Shown: in pieces, positions 47,801-58,185 of the stretch
How the letters are laid out: each line of letters begins with the position of its first letter
How positions within the stretch are numbered: position 1 is the first letter of the stretch
Assembly (NCBI RefSeq): GCF_001659605.2
Contig: NC_035162.2
Location: 13,101,248 to 13,165,247 of the forward strand
Reading direction: 5' to 3'
Length of the DNA stretch: 64,000 nt
Source: Manihot esculenta
Lineage: Eukaryota; Streptophyta; Magnoliopsida; Malpighiales; Euphorbiaceae
Notes under the pieces: model-generated
The model's input: only the letters and a program-made list of their open reading frames with translations
Told to the model about the DNA's origin: nothing
Database searches by the model: none
Translations under genes and position numbers: made by a program

Positions 47801-50800
47801 TTAGGCATGTTAAATCACAAGCCTCTTGTTTGGTGCTCATCATGTATTGGGAAAACAAGTGGATTATGGGTTTCAAAGCTGGTTTTACTGCCATTGGTTT
47901 AGATAAAGATATCACCAAGAGGAAAGTTGGCTCCAATCATTAGTTGGTTGGCCGAAAGGTGTGTCAAAAGAAACCTAACACATAATAATCAGTTCTCTAA
48001 CTCTTATGCTCTTTGGTGAATTATTTACTCTCTTTCAAGTAAAATATACTTCATCCGTCCCATGGTCCATCTTTTCATTTTTCATTCGTCCCAAAATTAT
48101 TTTCCACTTTCCTTTTTTAGACTATAGCAACATATAAATTGACTATTATAACCTTTTTAATTTTGTTTTATTTCCAAGAAACGTCCCAAAATATTTTTCA
48201 ATATTTAATAAAATTTAATGTATTTAAAATGGGTATAATTGGAAAGTTAATAAAAGAAATTATATTTTTTAATGTGTGAAAAAGTAAAGTGGACAAAAAT
48301 TATGGGATGGAGGGAGTATTAAAATGTTTTCCAAACAAGATTACATGGCGTGTTCAGTTGTTCACATTCAATTTTATTAACATTTATCTTTGTCATGGTG
48401 TCTTTTTGGATGTTAAAATAGATGACGCTTGTAAATGTGAAACAGTTTACAGGATGAAATGTTTCAAAAGTTCAACTTCGATACTGAGTGGGCAGTGAAA
48501 CTTATATCAAGGATTACTAATGATGAGGATGTACCAATTGAAGGTGATGCAATTGTAAAACAGGTGATTGACTGGTTGTTTGGCTCATATGTGTAGCCAT
48601 CCGTTGATTTTTCTTTTTCAATGATTTGTTTTTCATCTTCATGTCTTATTTCTGTTGAACATTTATCATTAACTTGAGCTTTCATAACTTGTAGCTTTTA
48701 GCGCTGCAAATAAATGCGGAGAAGTACTTCTTTGGCATAAGAAAAAGCCTGGTTGAGTTTGATGAAGTATTAGAGGTATGCATATGTGAGAATAATTTGT
48801 ATTTTCCTTTGATTTTCTGCTTTTATTGCGGGCACAATCACTTGAATAATTGATATTGATTGCACTTGTTTTTTATTAGCTGCCTTCCTAATAAGTAATA
48901 ACTCATATTTCAACTTCATTTTTTCTTTTTTATTTTACATGATATTTTCCTGCTCTCTTCTTGGCAAACTGTTTTATATGTTATTGTACGCTACATGCTC
49001 TTTTCAACTATTTATATGAAATTGTGAATATGAAAATGCAAACTTTTTTGAATTTTTTTTAATCCTTGAAGCACAAATAGTTGATTTATCTGAATGTGTC
49101 AATTGCAAACTAAGAAGAATCATACTTTAAAATGAAAACATTGCATATTGAAATAACTTACACAGCTCTCTATTATTAGAGCTGATCAAAATATTTGTTC
49201 CTTGTATCAGGTACAAAGGAAACATGTTTATGACCTTAGACAGTTGATTTTAACAGGTGACAATGAAAGTTGTTCCCAACACATATCACAGTGAGACATC
49301 CCTTTTTCTTTGTTTTCTTTCTCACAGTCCATTTAGCTATTTATTCTGGCCTATTTGCATATTTGATTGCAATCATGTTGCTTGTTTTTGCATTTGCATA
49401 TTGCAATGCATGCATGCGGTTCCCTTGTTCATGAAATTCTACTTTTTCTTTTTCCCCTAAAAAGCACTTTCAAGAAATTTGAGTTTTGCTTGAAAGAAAA
49501 TGATATAAAAACACAATAAGAAAGCCTACCTGATAAATGTATGAGTTCTGTTTCACATGAGAAAATAGAAAGGCAATTATACTAAGGAATTAATTTTTCA
49601 ACAAATTTTAATTTTGGAATTGTTTATTAGCATTTGGCATTGAAAGAAAGCTGCCTTTTTAGGTACATAAAGCAGTAGAAATGATATAAAAAAAAAATAG
49701 CTGATAAATGTATGACTTCTGTTTCACATGAGAAAATAAAAGGGAAATTATGGTAAGCAATCAATTTTTTCAGAAAATTTTAGTTTTGGAATTGTTTGTT
49801 AGCATTTAACATTGAAAGAAAGCTGCCTTTTAGGTACATGCAAGCAGTAGTGGATGACATCGTCTTTGGCAATGCTGATCCCCTGAAGGTAGATCATGCC
49901 TTGAACAACTTTGTATGCCTATGATCACAATTTTATATTACTTATTGCTTTGGTTCTCACTGATAGCATCCAAGGAGCTGGAGTTTGGATAAACTCTTGA
50001 GAGAGTTCATCTCTATTGGGGGGAAGCTGTTGGATGGTTAGCTCATTTGAGATACTTACTTGGTTCTGTGATATAGTGTGTTGGTTATTTTACCTCTGTG
50101 TGTGTGTGTGTGATAAATATTTAATTATGGCCTCCTTTTTGGAAGATGACTTGCACTTAAATGGAAACTTTCTCAGCCTCATTTGCAGGAACCACTGCAG
50201 AGGACTTGCTGAAGTCTCTTCTACAACTGCATGAATCAAGCTCTGTAGATATTAATGATTTTTACCTCCCAGACTTGCCAAAGCCTCCCAATGTTTTTAG
50301 AGGAATCCGCAGGAAATGCCATTCACTAAAACGTTGGCTTGTCATATGCTCTGATGAATTGACTAAGTGGGTGCAATCCAAATGGTCTATGCAACTTCAG
50401 CATTCCATTGCTTTATGTTCCATATCAGTAATCTGAGTTTTATGATCCTCTTACTTGTCTAATGTAGAAATGGTGGATACCGGACAACTATTAATCTTCT
50501 TCGCAAGTACCTTGGAGATCTTCTAATTGCTTCATATTGGAATGTTGTACAAGAGTCCGGTTATGATGATTCATATATCAAAGAAATTGAGGTGAGCTTC
50601 TCATTTGAGGCTTTGAGCTCTTCAATCATTTGATTGACTGTTTCTGGATACATATGCCATTGCCACAGTTTAAACACAAGCCCGTTATTGAAAATTGGAA
50701 AATGAAATTTCTGAATTTTCAAGAAGTTTTTAAAATATTGTCTGGGATAATGATAGTCATAAAAACAATATGAAAACAGTTTCTGTCCCCATTTTCGGTG

Positions 50801-51517
50801 GAAAAAAAAATCTATGGGGAAAAATGAATAGAAACATGGCCCAGAATAGCCTTTTAAATCCAATTAAAAATGGGCACCTAGAAAGTCTTTCTTATTGACT
50901 AATCACTTGGGACCCATCAGAGTTGCATATAGGGCACAGAATTACTTTTGTATATATCACATTCCTGCATTATCTGACCTTTTGGAGAATCATTGGTTAA
51001 AACCCATTTAGAGAAGAGATGTCAAATTATCCAACAATATAATGCTTAACAGGTGTTTAATTCAGTTAAGGAGTTTGGAATCACGAGAAAAGGGGATACT
51101 TGGGATTATTTACTCGGTTTGTAGGATCTTCAGAAGCTCTTTTTGCTCCCTTGGAATTGCTAGTTTTCTTAATCTTTTTTTTTCCCACCTATTGAATACA
51201 GAAGGCAGTTCTTCTGAAGACTCTAGACTGTTTCTGGAGGGATCATCTTATAAATATGAACAGGCTCAGTTCAGCGGTATTTAGTATGACTTTGTTGATT
51301 TGATTCTCTTTAGTTTTCAGATGGGCATAAATTCACACGGATTGTATGGCAGGTAAATGTAAGAAGTTTTGGGCACAGGAATCCTCTTGAAGAATACAAA
51401 ATTGATGGGTGTAGATTTTTCATTTCAATGTTGAGTGCAACACGGAGACTAACTGTTGAAACCCTCTTACACTATTGGTCATCCCCTACAGAGTCCCATG
51501 AACTCTTTGTATCATAG
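39717..51517 (+). CDS. SECA2: Chloroplast protein translocase ATPase SECA2
   Basis: ATP-driven motor of the second plastid Sec pathway (SCY2/SECE2 translocon) that inserts proteins into the inner envelope. I can join 31 exons in frame to 1059 residues, the known plant SECA2 size: 39717-39905, 39992-40126, 40230-40299, 40414-40478, 40631-40751, 41593-41684, 41790-41855, 42040-42104, 42189-42276, 42434-42499, 42631-42746, 43073-43163, 43276-43359, 43466-43558, 43648-43743, 43820-43905, 45644-45722, 45841-45954, 46141-46236, 46304-46367, 46479-46768, 47213-47268, 48446-48563, 48695-48775, 49211-49290, 49834-49888, 49967-50036, 50177-50366, 50468-50591, 51202-51276, 51353-51517. Residues 1-63 are a Ser/Arg-rich transit peptide. 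Walker A GEGKT is at 171-175, DEVDS at 278-282, TNMAGRGTD at 556-564 and GRAGRQGD near 725. The bacterial zinc-binding C-terminal tail is absent, and the bacterial DEA(R)T-like motif reads DEGRN. The start of exon 28 (50177) is the least certain boundary. Confidence 0.93.
43906..45643 (+). repeat. Large SECA2 intron 16 with repeat content
   Basis: The longest intron (1738 bp). It has an (AT)n microsatellite at 44814-44842 and two related segments, near 44751-44820 and 44930-45035, sharing the AAATGGACT and TTG(T)CAAGT phrases with AACTCCACT/ATTCCGCT in between. These look like a pair of truncated transposon-derived repeats on either side of the microsatellite. Confidence 0.45.
48049..48316. 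mobile_element. Stowaway (Tc1/mariner-type) MITE in SECA2 intron 22
   Basis: 268-bp non-autonomous element. Its ends are CTTCATCCGTCCCATGG on the left and TGGGATGGAGGGAG on the right, the Stowaway terminal inverted repeat with some mismatch on the left. TA target duplications flank it (48047-48048 and 48317-48318). The interior is AT-rich with no coding capacity. It sits in the middle of the 1177-bp intron between exons 22 and 23. Confidence 0.9.
49499..49850 (+). repeat. Tandem duplication in SECA2 intron 25 that copies the exon 26 splice site
   Basis: A 171-bp unit occurs twice with small differences (for example TGATAAATGTATGA at 49531 and 49702). The right copy ends in the real acceptor TTTTAG (49833) and the first bases of exon 26. 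The left copy carries the same acceptor (TTTTTAG, ending 49662) followed by GTACATAAAGCAGTAG. Use of the left site would read a TAG after five codons. Confidence 0.85.
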
Positions 51518-52786
51518 ATGCAGTTTAGTCATCACGTGGAAGGTTTGTATCATTCTCCTCTGATAGATTTCTACTACTCTTGAGAACCAAATGATTTATA
51601 ACATTGTCTATGCTTTTGAGGAGTATGGGTGAAGATGTAGGACTAAATATTACAATATGGAAGAGAGGATGGAGAAAAGTGGTTTATTCATTTTGGTTAT
51701 TGGTTTTTTTTTCTGTTTTTTGTTTTTTTGGAGGGGGGCGGGGTGGGTGGGGAATAGAATAGGAGCGGGAAAAAAAAAAGATTATTTGTAGGAATCAAAA
51801 TTCTAGTTGATGCAGCATAAAATAGGTGCTGCTATGAAAGAGAAAATAAGAGAGCCCCAAGAAAACTAAGGTAAAAATCCCTGATTGTGAAGTCCCCTAA
51901 TCAATGATATAACCAAAGACAAGGCCTCCGGATTTGACTGACTAAATGACACAAATCTTATGGTTGTTATGAAATCTGAACCTCACATAATAAAGATCTG
52001 AATTGCCAAGATAAAACATAATTTCCTGGCAACATTATTTTCCCCTAGTTGAAGAAAATCAGTCAATTTTGAAATGCTATGTTTTCAAGGACTTTATTTC
52101 TTGATAAGAAATTTTGCACATTGAATGAGAAGGTCGAACTTGGTATCACTATGTCTATACTTGATATGGTTATAGTGTTGGAATAATGATTAGCAATTGT
52201 ATTTATTAAATTAATTGAAGGTGGGGTATATACTTTATGTAATGAAGCTTAATGCCTCCTTGGGATTGGACAATCACTAAATTGAAAATTGGAATCAATC
52301 CTTTAGTAGGCCTTAATGATCATTGGAAGCATGACAGATGGGCTTTTGTAAACAACAGGTTTTGTTTAGGATTGTAATTAGGAGATTAAAAGGTTTGCTT
52401 GAAATTACCTTTTTTTTTTTAAAAAAAAAAAAAGAAGAAAAACTCCTTTTGGATGAAACCAGTTTGAAGAATTTTTACTGTTTTGAAATTTTTATATTAA
52501 AATATTAAAATAAAATTAAAAACATTAAAATTTTGACAATTTATATTTTTTTCTCAATAACAATTAATAATAAACAAGTCTAGAAAATTCTGTGTGAAGT
52601 GGCTAGACTAGAAGCTTATAGGATAAATTAATTAATATAGTTAATTTTGTATTTTTGTCTGCAACTTCAACGCTTATTGTTGTTGACGTTTCTAAAATTC
52701 AATTTAGAGTATTTGGCATAAGCGCAATTGAGTTATTTTCCATGGCTCTTGTCCTGATGTATTTTGAGTTGTCAACCTTGGTACAG
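51518..52786 (+). other. 3' flank of SECA2 and intergenic DNA
   Basis: Contains the SECA2 3' UTR (no single clear signal chosen), a guanine-rich run near 51730-51752 and A/T-rich DNA. No further gene. The plus-strand ORF at 52655-52975 belongs to an RNase H remnant in a wrong frame. Confidence 0.4.
51730..51752 (+). other. Guanine-rich tract, possible G-quadruplex
   Basis: Four or more G-runs of three or longer separated by one or two bases (GGAGGGGGGCGGGGTGGG and on). It lies about 215 bp after the SECA2 stop in an otherwise AT-rich 3' flank, so may fold into a G-quadruplex in RNA or DNA. It follows a T-rich stretch. Confidence 0.45.
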
Positions 52787-53290
52787 GTATGTGGAGTGAA
52801 TTTAAGGAAGCATGCAAGAAGCAGCCAAGCGATAGTGATAAGTGGATACCACCTCCTGCCGACATGTTTAAGCTTTAGCTCAGATGCTGCATGCTCCAAA
52901 GAGGGATTTTCTAGGATTGGGTGTTGTTGTTCCGAGGGCTGCTGCAAAATCAATTTCCTGCACATGGGATTCTAATACTGCCGAAGCTATGGCTATGAAG
53001 CATGGTTTTGAGTTGGCTAATGCTGCTGGTTTTACTCCTTTTTGGTACAAAGTGATAGTCTGGCGTTAATCTAATGCTCTTACAGATCGACCTGCACAAT
53101 CTCAGACTTCCAGGATCTTTTATGTGGAGGATATTTTTGGATCCGGAAAACTCTCTTTTCTTTCAATAGTTTTGTGAATGTTAATAGCAATGCATTAGCA
53201 AAAGTGAGCCAGCATCTTAGATGGAAGATATTCTTTTGTGTTGCATCTTTGCAAGTGCTTCGTAATGCTATTCAATTATTTACTCCAAAA
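52787..53290 (+). pseudogene. LINE-type RNase H (RVT_3) remnant
   Basis: Conceptual translation in shifting frames gives the LINE/plant RNase H pattern. First KQPSDSDKWIPPPADMFKL, then a stop or frame change, SDAACSKEG, GLGVVV, AEAMAMKHGFELANAAGF, and after a TAA the C-terminal NSNALAKVSQ. Several frameshifts and stops mark it as dead. It ends near a short A-run (about 53285), in line with the 3' end of an L1-type LINE, the RNase H domain being the last domain of many plant L1 elements. The upstream reverse transcriptase is missing. Confidence 0.6.
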
Positions 53291-53645
53291 AAAATCAATA
53301 GATAAGATACCATTTTGAATACCATTAATAAATATAATTTATATATATTATATTTTTTTTGGTCAAAATAGAAATTGGAATAATAATATCGTCAAAAAGA
53401 CGGTAAGAAGGATTTAAGAAGCATTAGCGTCAGCATGGTTGCGTCAGCATCACCCAAAGATTCCTTCCTGATAGCTTGGTTGTGGACTTCGTGTCAGCAT
53501 CACAGTCAAATAGATTGGTTTCTTTTAAATATTTAGGGCTTTTGGCATTTTTAAATTAAAAATAAAAAAAAATTCTTAAAAATTTTTTTATTGAATTGGG
53601 GTGAAAAGTGATTTTATCTCACTTTATTTACACTCAATTAATTTA

Positions 53646-54582
53646 AATTATAAATTTAATTTTTATTCAATTAATTATTATATTTTATTAATTTAATTTA
53701 TTTAATTATATATTAAATTTATAAAATATAATTATAAAAATTATATTTATATTAGTATTAATATTAATTAATTTAAGTTATTTATAATATAATATAATAT
53801 TATATTTATTAATTTATTTTATTAATTTATATAATTTAATTAATTATATAAATATAATTATAAAAATTATATTAATGTTATTATAAATATTAATTATTTT
53901 AATTTATTTACAATAAAACATTATATCTTTTATATTTATCATTTTATTTTATTATTTTTATTATAATTAATTTATAAATATTTAATATAAATATTTATGA
54001 TTTATAAAAATTATAAAAAATTAAAATTTATTTTATTTCATATTTTTTCTTTATTCTCTCGTATTCCTCTTAAAATACTCTATAAATATTAATTTTTAAT
54101 ATTTTTATAACCTCTAATATTTGAAAGTAAAAATATAAATGTAACTATCGATTATATAAAACTCGACATCCTTAAAATAGGATGATACATTCATATAGCA
54201 CACTCGACATTCTTAAAATAGAATGATACATTCATATAGCACTGGCGGATATTTGATTATTTTTAGTATTATTTTTTTATAAAATTTTTAATTTTAATAT
54301 TTGTATATATATTGACTTAATTTTATTATATCTCACTGCTCTAAATATTTACATGTATTTTTTTTATAATTTTTATATTGATAAATATGATTAATAAAAT
54401 AAATTATATATATTTTTAATATTAATTAATACATTCATAAAATAAATTATATTAATACATTTATATATATCTTAGCATTAATTAAATTATATAAATTAAT
54501 AAAATAAAATGATAAATATAATATTATATTACAAATAATTTAAATTAATTAATAAATATAATAATTAATTAAATTTATAATT
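53646..54582. repeat. AT-rich foldback structure
   Basis: The left arm (from 53646, AATTATAAATTTAAT) is the inverse of the right arm (to 54582, ATTAATTAAATTTATAATT). Further segments such as TAATATTATATTTAT also match in inverted order, so the 940-bp region can fold back on itself. Very AT-rich sequence produces weak matches by chance, and the arms are imperfect, so this is suggestive of a decayed foldback element. Confidence 0.4.
54161..54242. repeat. Tandem duplication, 41-bp unit, two copies
   Basis: The unit begins ACTCGACATCCTTAAAATAG at 54161 and ACTCGACATTCTTAAAATAG at 54202, both ending ATTCATATAGCAC, with two base differences. Confidence 0.92.
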
Positions 54583-54998
54583 GCCGCAGTCATGCATCAT
54601 TTTTTTTTTACCTAAAAGCGCAATAGCCCTCTATGCATTTTTAAAGTGCGGTAAAGTACGTTTGCGAAAAAACAAAAAGCCCACATATGGGTTGAACGAT
54701 GATTTTTGCATTCTTTGTCCCATGCAGAAATTCTCTATATTCTTTCTTATTCTATCGATTTTGAAAAGGCTCTTTCTGAATTTTTTTTAAAAAAAAAAAA
54801 AAAAATTCAAAAGCAATTCTGGACTCTTCAAAACAATAAGCCACTACATAAGGTCAATGTGCTGAACCGCTAGCTACGCCACTAAAGCCGAGTATGGCGA
54901 AGACAAGGACATGCTTTCTCGTAAAACATTCAGCAAATCTAATGATGTCCACTTGCCTCTAAAGCTCACCAAAACTTAAATGGATGTGATTTATTTAA

Positions 54999-55375
54999 GG
55001 GAAAATTACGTTGTAGTCCCTGAAATTTAACGTAATTAACACTTATGTCCCTCTATTTTGGCGACCCAACACTTAAATCCCTCATTTTCTTTTCTGTCCG
55101 AATTCGTAGCCCTTCCGTCCAAAATAGCCGTTTGGGACACGTAAATTGACAAAATTAACCTCCTTCTTCTTCTGGAATTTCACATTGAAAAAAGGATATT
55201 TTTGAAAAAAATTATCACATCTCACTTTTGACTCTTTGACCAAACGGTTTAAATGGGCGGAAAGACTACGAATTTGGACGGAAGAGAAAGTGAGGGATTT
55301 AAGTGTTGGATCGCCAAAATAGAGGGACAGAAATGCTAATTACGTTAAATCTCAGGAACTAAAAAGTAATTTTCC
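54999..55375. mobile_element. Long-TIR MITE-like element
   Basis: 377-bp element with terminal inverted repeats of about 110 bp. The left end GGAAAATTACGTTGTAGTCC corresponds to the reverse complement of the right end (AAAAAGTAATTTTCC). The arms share CCCTCTATTTTGGCGA and CCAACACTTAAATCCCTCA. There is no coding capacity and the target duplication is not clear (flanks TTATTTAA and ATTAATTA). Such long-arm elements with a GGGAAAATTAC-like start are probably Mutator-like MITEs, inferred from arm length only. Confidence 0.75.
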
Positions 55376-56770
55376 ATTAATTAGGGGTCATAGATCATGA
55401 TTTATTTTTTATGGTAATAAACTATCCAATAAATGATATTACAATTTAGAATTCAGTACAATTAGATTCAAATTTGAGATTTCTCAATACCAAAAATAAT
55501 ACATCTATCCTAAAAATTAAAGCCCATTGATTTGTCAAAGACATGCTAAGTTGGTCTTACATCGTTCTGCTGAGTAAGCAACTGAACACGAGGGTATTTT
55601 TCATGTTCACACACAGATTTTTAGGGAATAGGTTAAATTTGGACAACAAATTTAGTCACTTTCATTAATATGAAACCTAGCTAGCAAACCCCATTTGCTC
55701 AATTAATTACCAAATATTTAATTAAGTCCTTTTTTTTTAAATTTTTAAAAAACTTTGCAGTTAAGGAATGCTGATGCCCACATCAATCAATTCATCCATT
55801 TTTTACATATCATTTAAGTTTCTAGACGATTATTAAAAAAAATAATTAAATCATCTAAATTTCAATAAAATAACATTTAATTTCGCTAAACTACTATTTA
55901 TCTCAGCTAACTCAAATCTCAATAACCCTCTATTCATTAATTTATCGATAATGATTTTGATTTTTATTCTTCTTTTTTCTTACTCCTTATTTGAAATTAA
56001 AGTTTTCATAAAAATTTATTTTTTTCTATTAAATTTTTTATTCAGAATAAAATAATTATTTTTAAAATTTTCATTTTAAAAAATAAAATAAAATTATATT
56101 ATATTTGATTCTAGAAGAATTTCTTTAAATTTTTTTCTCGCGGAGAAGGAGAGAAAGGTATTACAGTCTTTTGTCCCGTGCAACCAATACCCACAAAACT
56201 TGATCATGTTCATCAACGTTTCACTTTGGCTAATTAACCGGTGGAGGAGTCAAAGGACTTGACTTAGCTCTTGTCGGAAACGAAGAATGAGATTGGTTCC
56301 AATCAGTTAGCATACACGGGACCAAAATGATCTCATTTGCAGCAGAACAGCTTCGCCACGCCATACAATATCATTCCTATTGGTCCACAGCGTCCAACAT
56401 AATAAAACACCCAATAAAATCTCAGTTAAGGGACCATTATTGACGAATTGCTCCAACCAGTTGCAGCTGAAAAATTCAAAGACAATTTATACCTTCTAAT
56501 ATTTTCAAAAGTTATGCTAATCAATTGCTGACTTGTTTTTATTTTCACTGCTTTTGGATATTTTAGCATGACATGACGGAAGCAAGGGCCATGGGAGGCG
56601 GGCGGAGCGAAGGAATTAATCTCACCCAACATTAACTTTCTCAAAATTTGGAGAGTTTGCTGGGACAGGTAACAGGTTCTCTATATCCATCAATCCTTTA
56701 GCAACTTTCGTTCATGCACATCTCCAGTGCTCTCTTTCTCTCTTCTGCCTTCAAGTTCTAGCTCTTGCAA
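55376..56770. other. Intergenic DNA upstream of the B3-like gene
   Basis: AT-rich with no gene to 56150; more balanced at 56150-56770, which probably holds the promoter and leader of the downstream small gene. The minus-strand ORF 56426-56644 is judged a shadow. Confidence 0.4.
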
Positions 56771-57163
56771 ATGGATCTAATAATGCTGCCTCTCTCCACA
56801 TACTCTCTCAATTTAAACAACGTTGATAGTCCAGTGAACTTTCCCAGTCGTTCTCTTTGGGCTTTTCTTTTTCCTCAAGATGTCTATTCCATAATGTTTG
56901 AGGCATTTGATGTTGATGATCAGCCAATTACATTTCGCTTATCCATTCGTAGAGTTGGTGCATATCCAAAACCAGTTCTCTGTCAGGCCCTTTGGCGTCG
57001 CTATGTGGCACAGAAAAATCTCCAACTGAACGATAGAGTTATTTTCAGTTTGGAGATAAACCGAGTTACTGGCCTGGTAAGATATAGAGTTATGGCCCTT
57101 AGGAGAATGTTTACCTTATTTGGTCAGGACATATGGCTTAACGTGGAGAAATTGCACCATTAA
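56771..57163 (+). CDS. Small B3-like DNA-binding domain protein
   Basis: Intronless ORF of 130 residues. The start is the ATG at 56771 (upstream in-frame TTG is not a start). It reads as a short N-terminus, then FLFPQDVYSIMFEAFDVDDQ, FRLSIRRVGAYPKPVL, a WRRYVAQKNLQLNDRVIFSL segment and YRVMALRRMFTLFGQDIW. The pattern hydrophobic strand, basic segment, W..YV...L..gD.V.F is that of a plant B3 domain, with the LxxNDRV block equivalent to LxxGDxV. Such a short single-domain protein lacks the usual other parts of REM or ARF factors. A truncated or lineage-specific member is possible. The function is not shown by the sequence. Confidence 0.5.
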   Translation: MDLIMLPLSTYSLNLNNVDSPVNFPSRSLWAFLFPQDVYSIMFEAFDVDDQPITFRLSIRRVGAYPKPVLCQALWRRYVAQKNLQLNDRVIFSLEINRVTGLVRYRVMALRRMFTLFGQDIWLNVEKLHH

Positions 57164-57420
57164 TTATGTTATGCTAAGCTTGAAGAGCACCAGCTACGTA
57201 CTAGCATGCATTCAATCAGTCTGGGTGTTTTGGTTTGTTGTAGTAGCGTTTTGATTCATGCATGCCCTAATACTAGTGTTGCTTTTGTTTCTGTTGCATC
57301 TTGTAATGCTTTTTACTTGTTCGTTTGTGCCATAATAATATCCTCGATCCTGGGTTTGTTCTAGCGTTTATCATTCTTTAATTTTTGCTCTGTAACTTCT
57401 TCTGCTGTCTCTCTTCGAAA
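57164..57420. other. 3' flank of the B3-like gene
   Basis: Mixed composition with several CATGCA and TAATA motifs, probably 3' UTR and spacer. Nothing coding is recognised. Confidence 0.35.
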
Positions 57421-57498
57421 AGGCTTGCATCTTGATTGCCGGGAATGAAAAGAGCAAATAATGATGTTAAGAACTACTGGAACGCACTTGGTCCATAA
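57421..57498 (+). pseudogene. Fragment of a MYB R3 repeat
   Basis: In frame from 57421: RLAS, stop, LPGMKRANNDVKNYWNALG, stop at 57496. The LPG...NNDVKNYWN pattern is the third helix of the R3 repeat of plant R2R3-MYB factors. It is only 25 codons long with an internal stop, so a broken piece. Confidence 0.6.
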
Positions 57499-57744
57499 TC
57501 TCGTACCCACATATTTTCTACGTCTTTCTCAGTCTCTCCCTCTGTTGTTAGGGCACAAAAATTAGCCATGGCTAGACTAGATCTCCCAGTTGTGAGAAAG
57601 AGCATGTCAGAAAATCAACCCACGCAAACACTGTAGACACAAACACACACGAATCTGAGGAAGAAGATGAACAGGGACACTCAGCTTTTGGTGCAGTAAC
57701 TGAACCAGCAATCAGCAATAAGATTAAACACTAAAGAGCACACC

Positions 57745-58017
57745 AAGAAAGGTGCATGGACCAAAGAGGAAGATCAGCGTCTCATCAACTACATCAAATG
57801 GGAAGGACGTTGGAGGCCTCTCCCCAAGGCCGCTGGTTGGCTTAGATGTGGGAAGAGTTGTAGGTTAAGGTGGAAAAATTATCTGAGGCCTGGCCTCAAT
57901 GGAGGAAACTTCGCAGAAGAAGAAGACGAAGTTATCACCAAACTTCACAGCTCACTCAAATGGTCTCTTGTTGATTCTTTCTTGCCTGGAAGAAAAGACA
58001 ATAAGACGAAGAACTAA
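57745..58017 (+). pseudogene. R2R3-MYB fragment (R2 plus truncated R3)
   Basis: Reads [58 protein letters not shown], then [30 protein letters not shown] and stops. This is an R2R3-MYB DNA-binding domain with indels: the second helix of R2 lacks residues, several conserved sites are changed (WGNR to LKWS type) and translation ends at TAA 58015 inside R3, where the family has NYWNTH. No upstream start or effector domain is present. The frame is otherwise open, which suggests a young pseudogene or exon; the usual two introns are absent, consistent with a fragment or retrocopy. Confidence 0.7.
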
Positions 58018-58185
58018 TGGCCTGGATACCAAAATCAAAAGAAACTATACATGACCCGTGGAATCGCCCTTCAAACTCACCGTCCTCTCAACTCTAATCC
58101 CCCGCTAATGATAAACAATCCTTCCCTGTCAGCAACAAACACGTTGCCTTGAGGGAATTGATCTTGTTTGTTCCCATTACGTACA

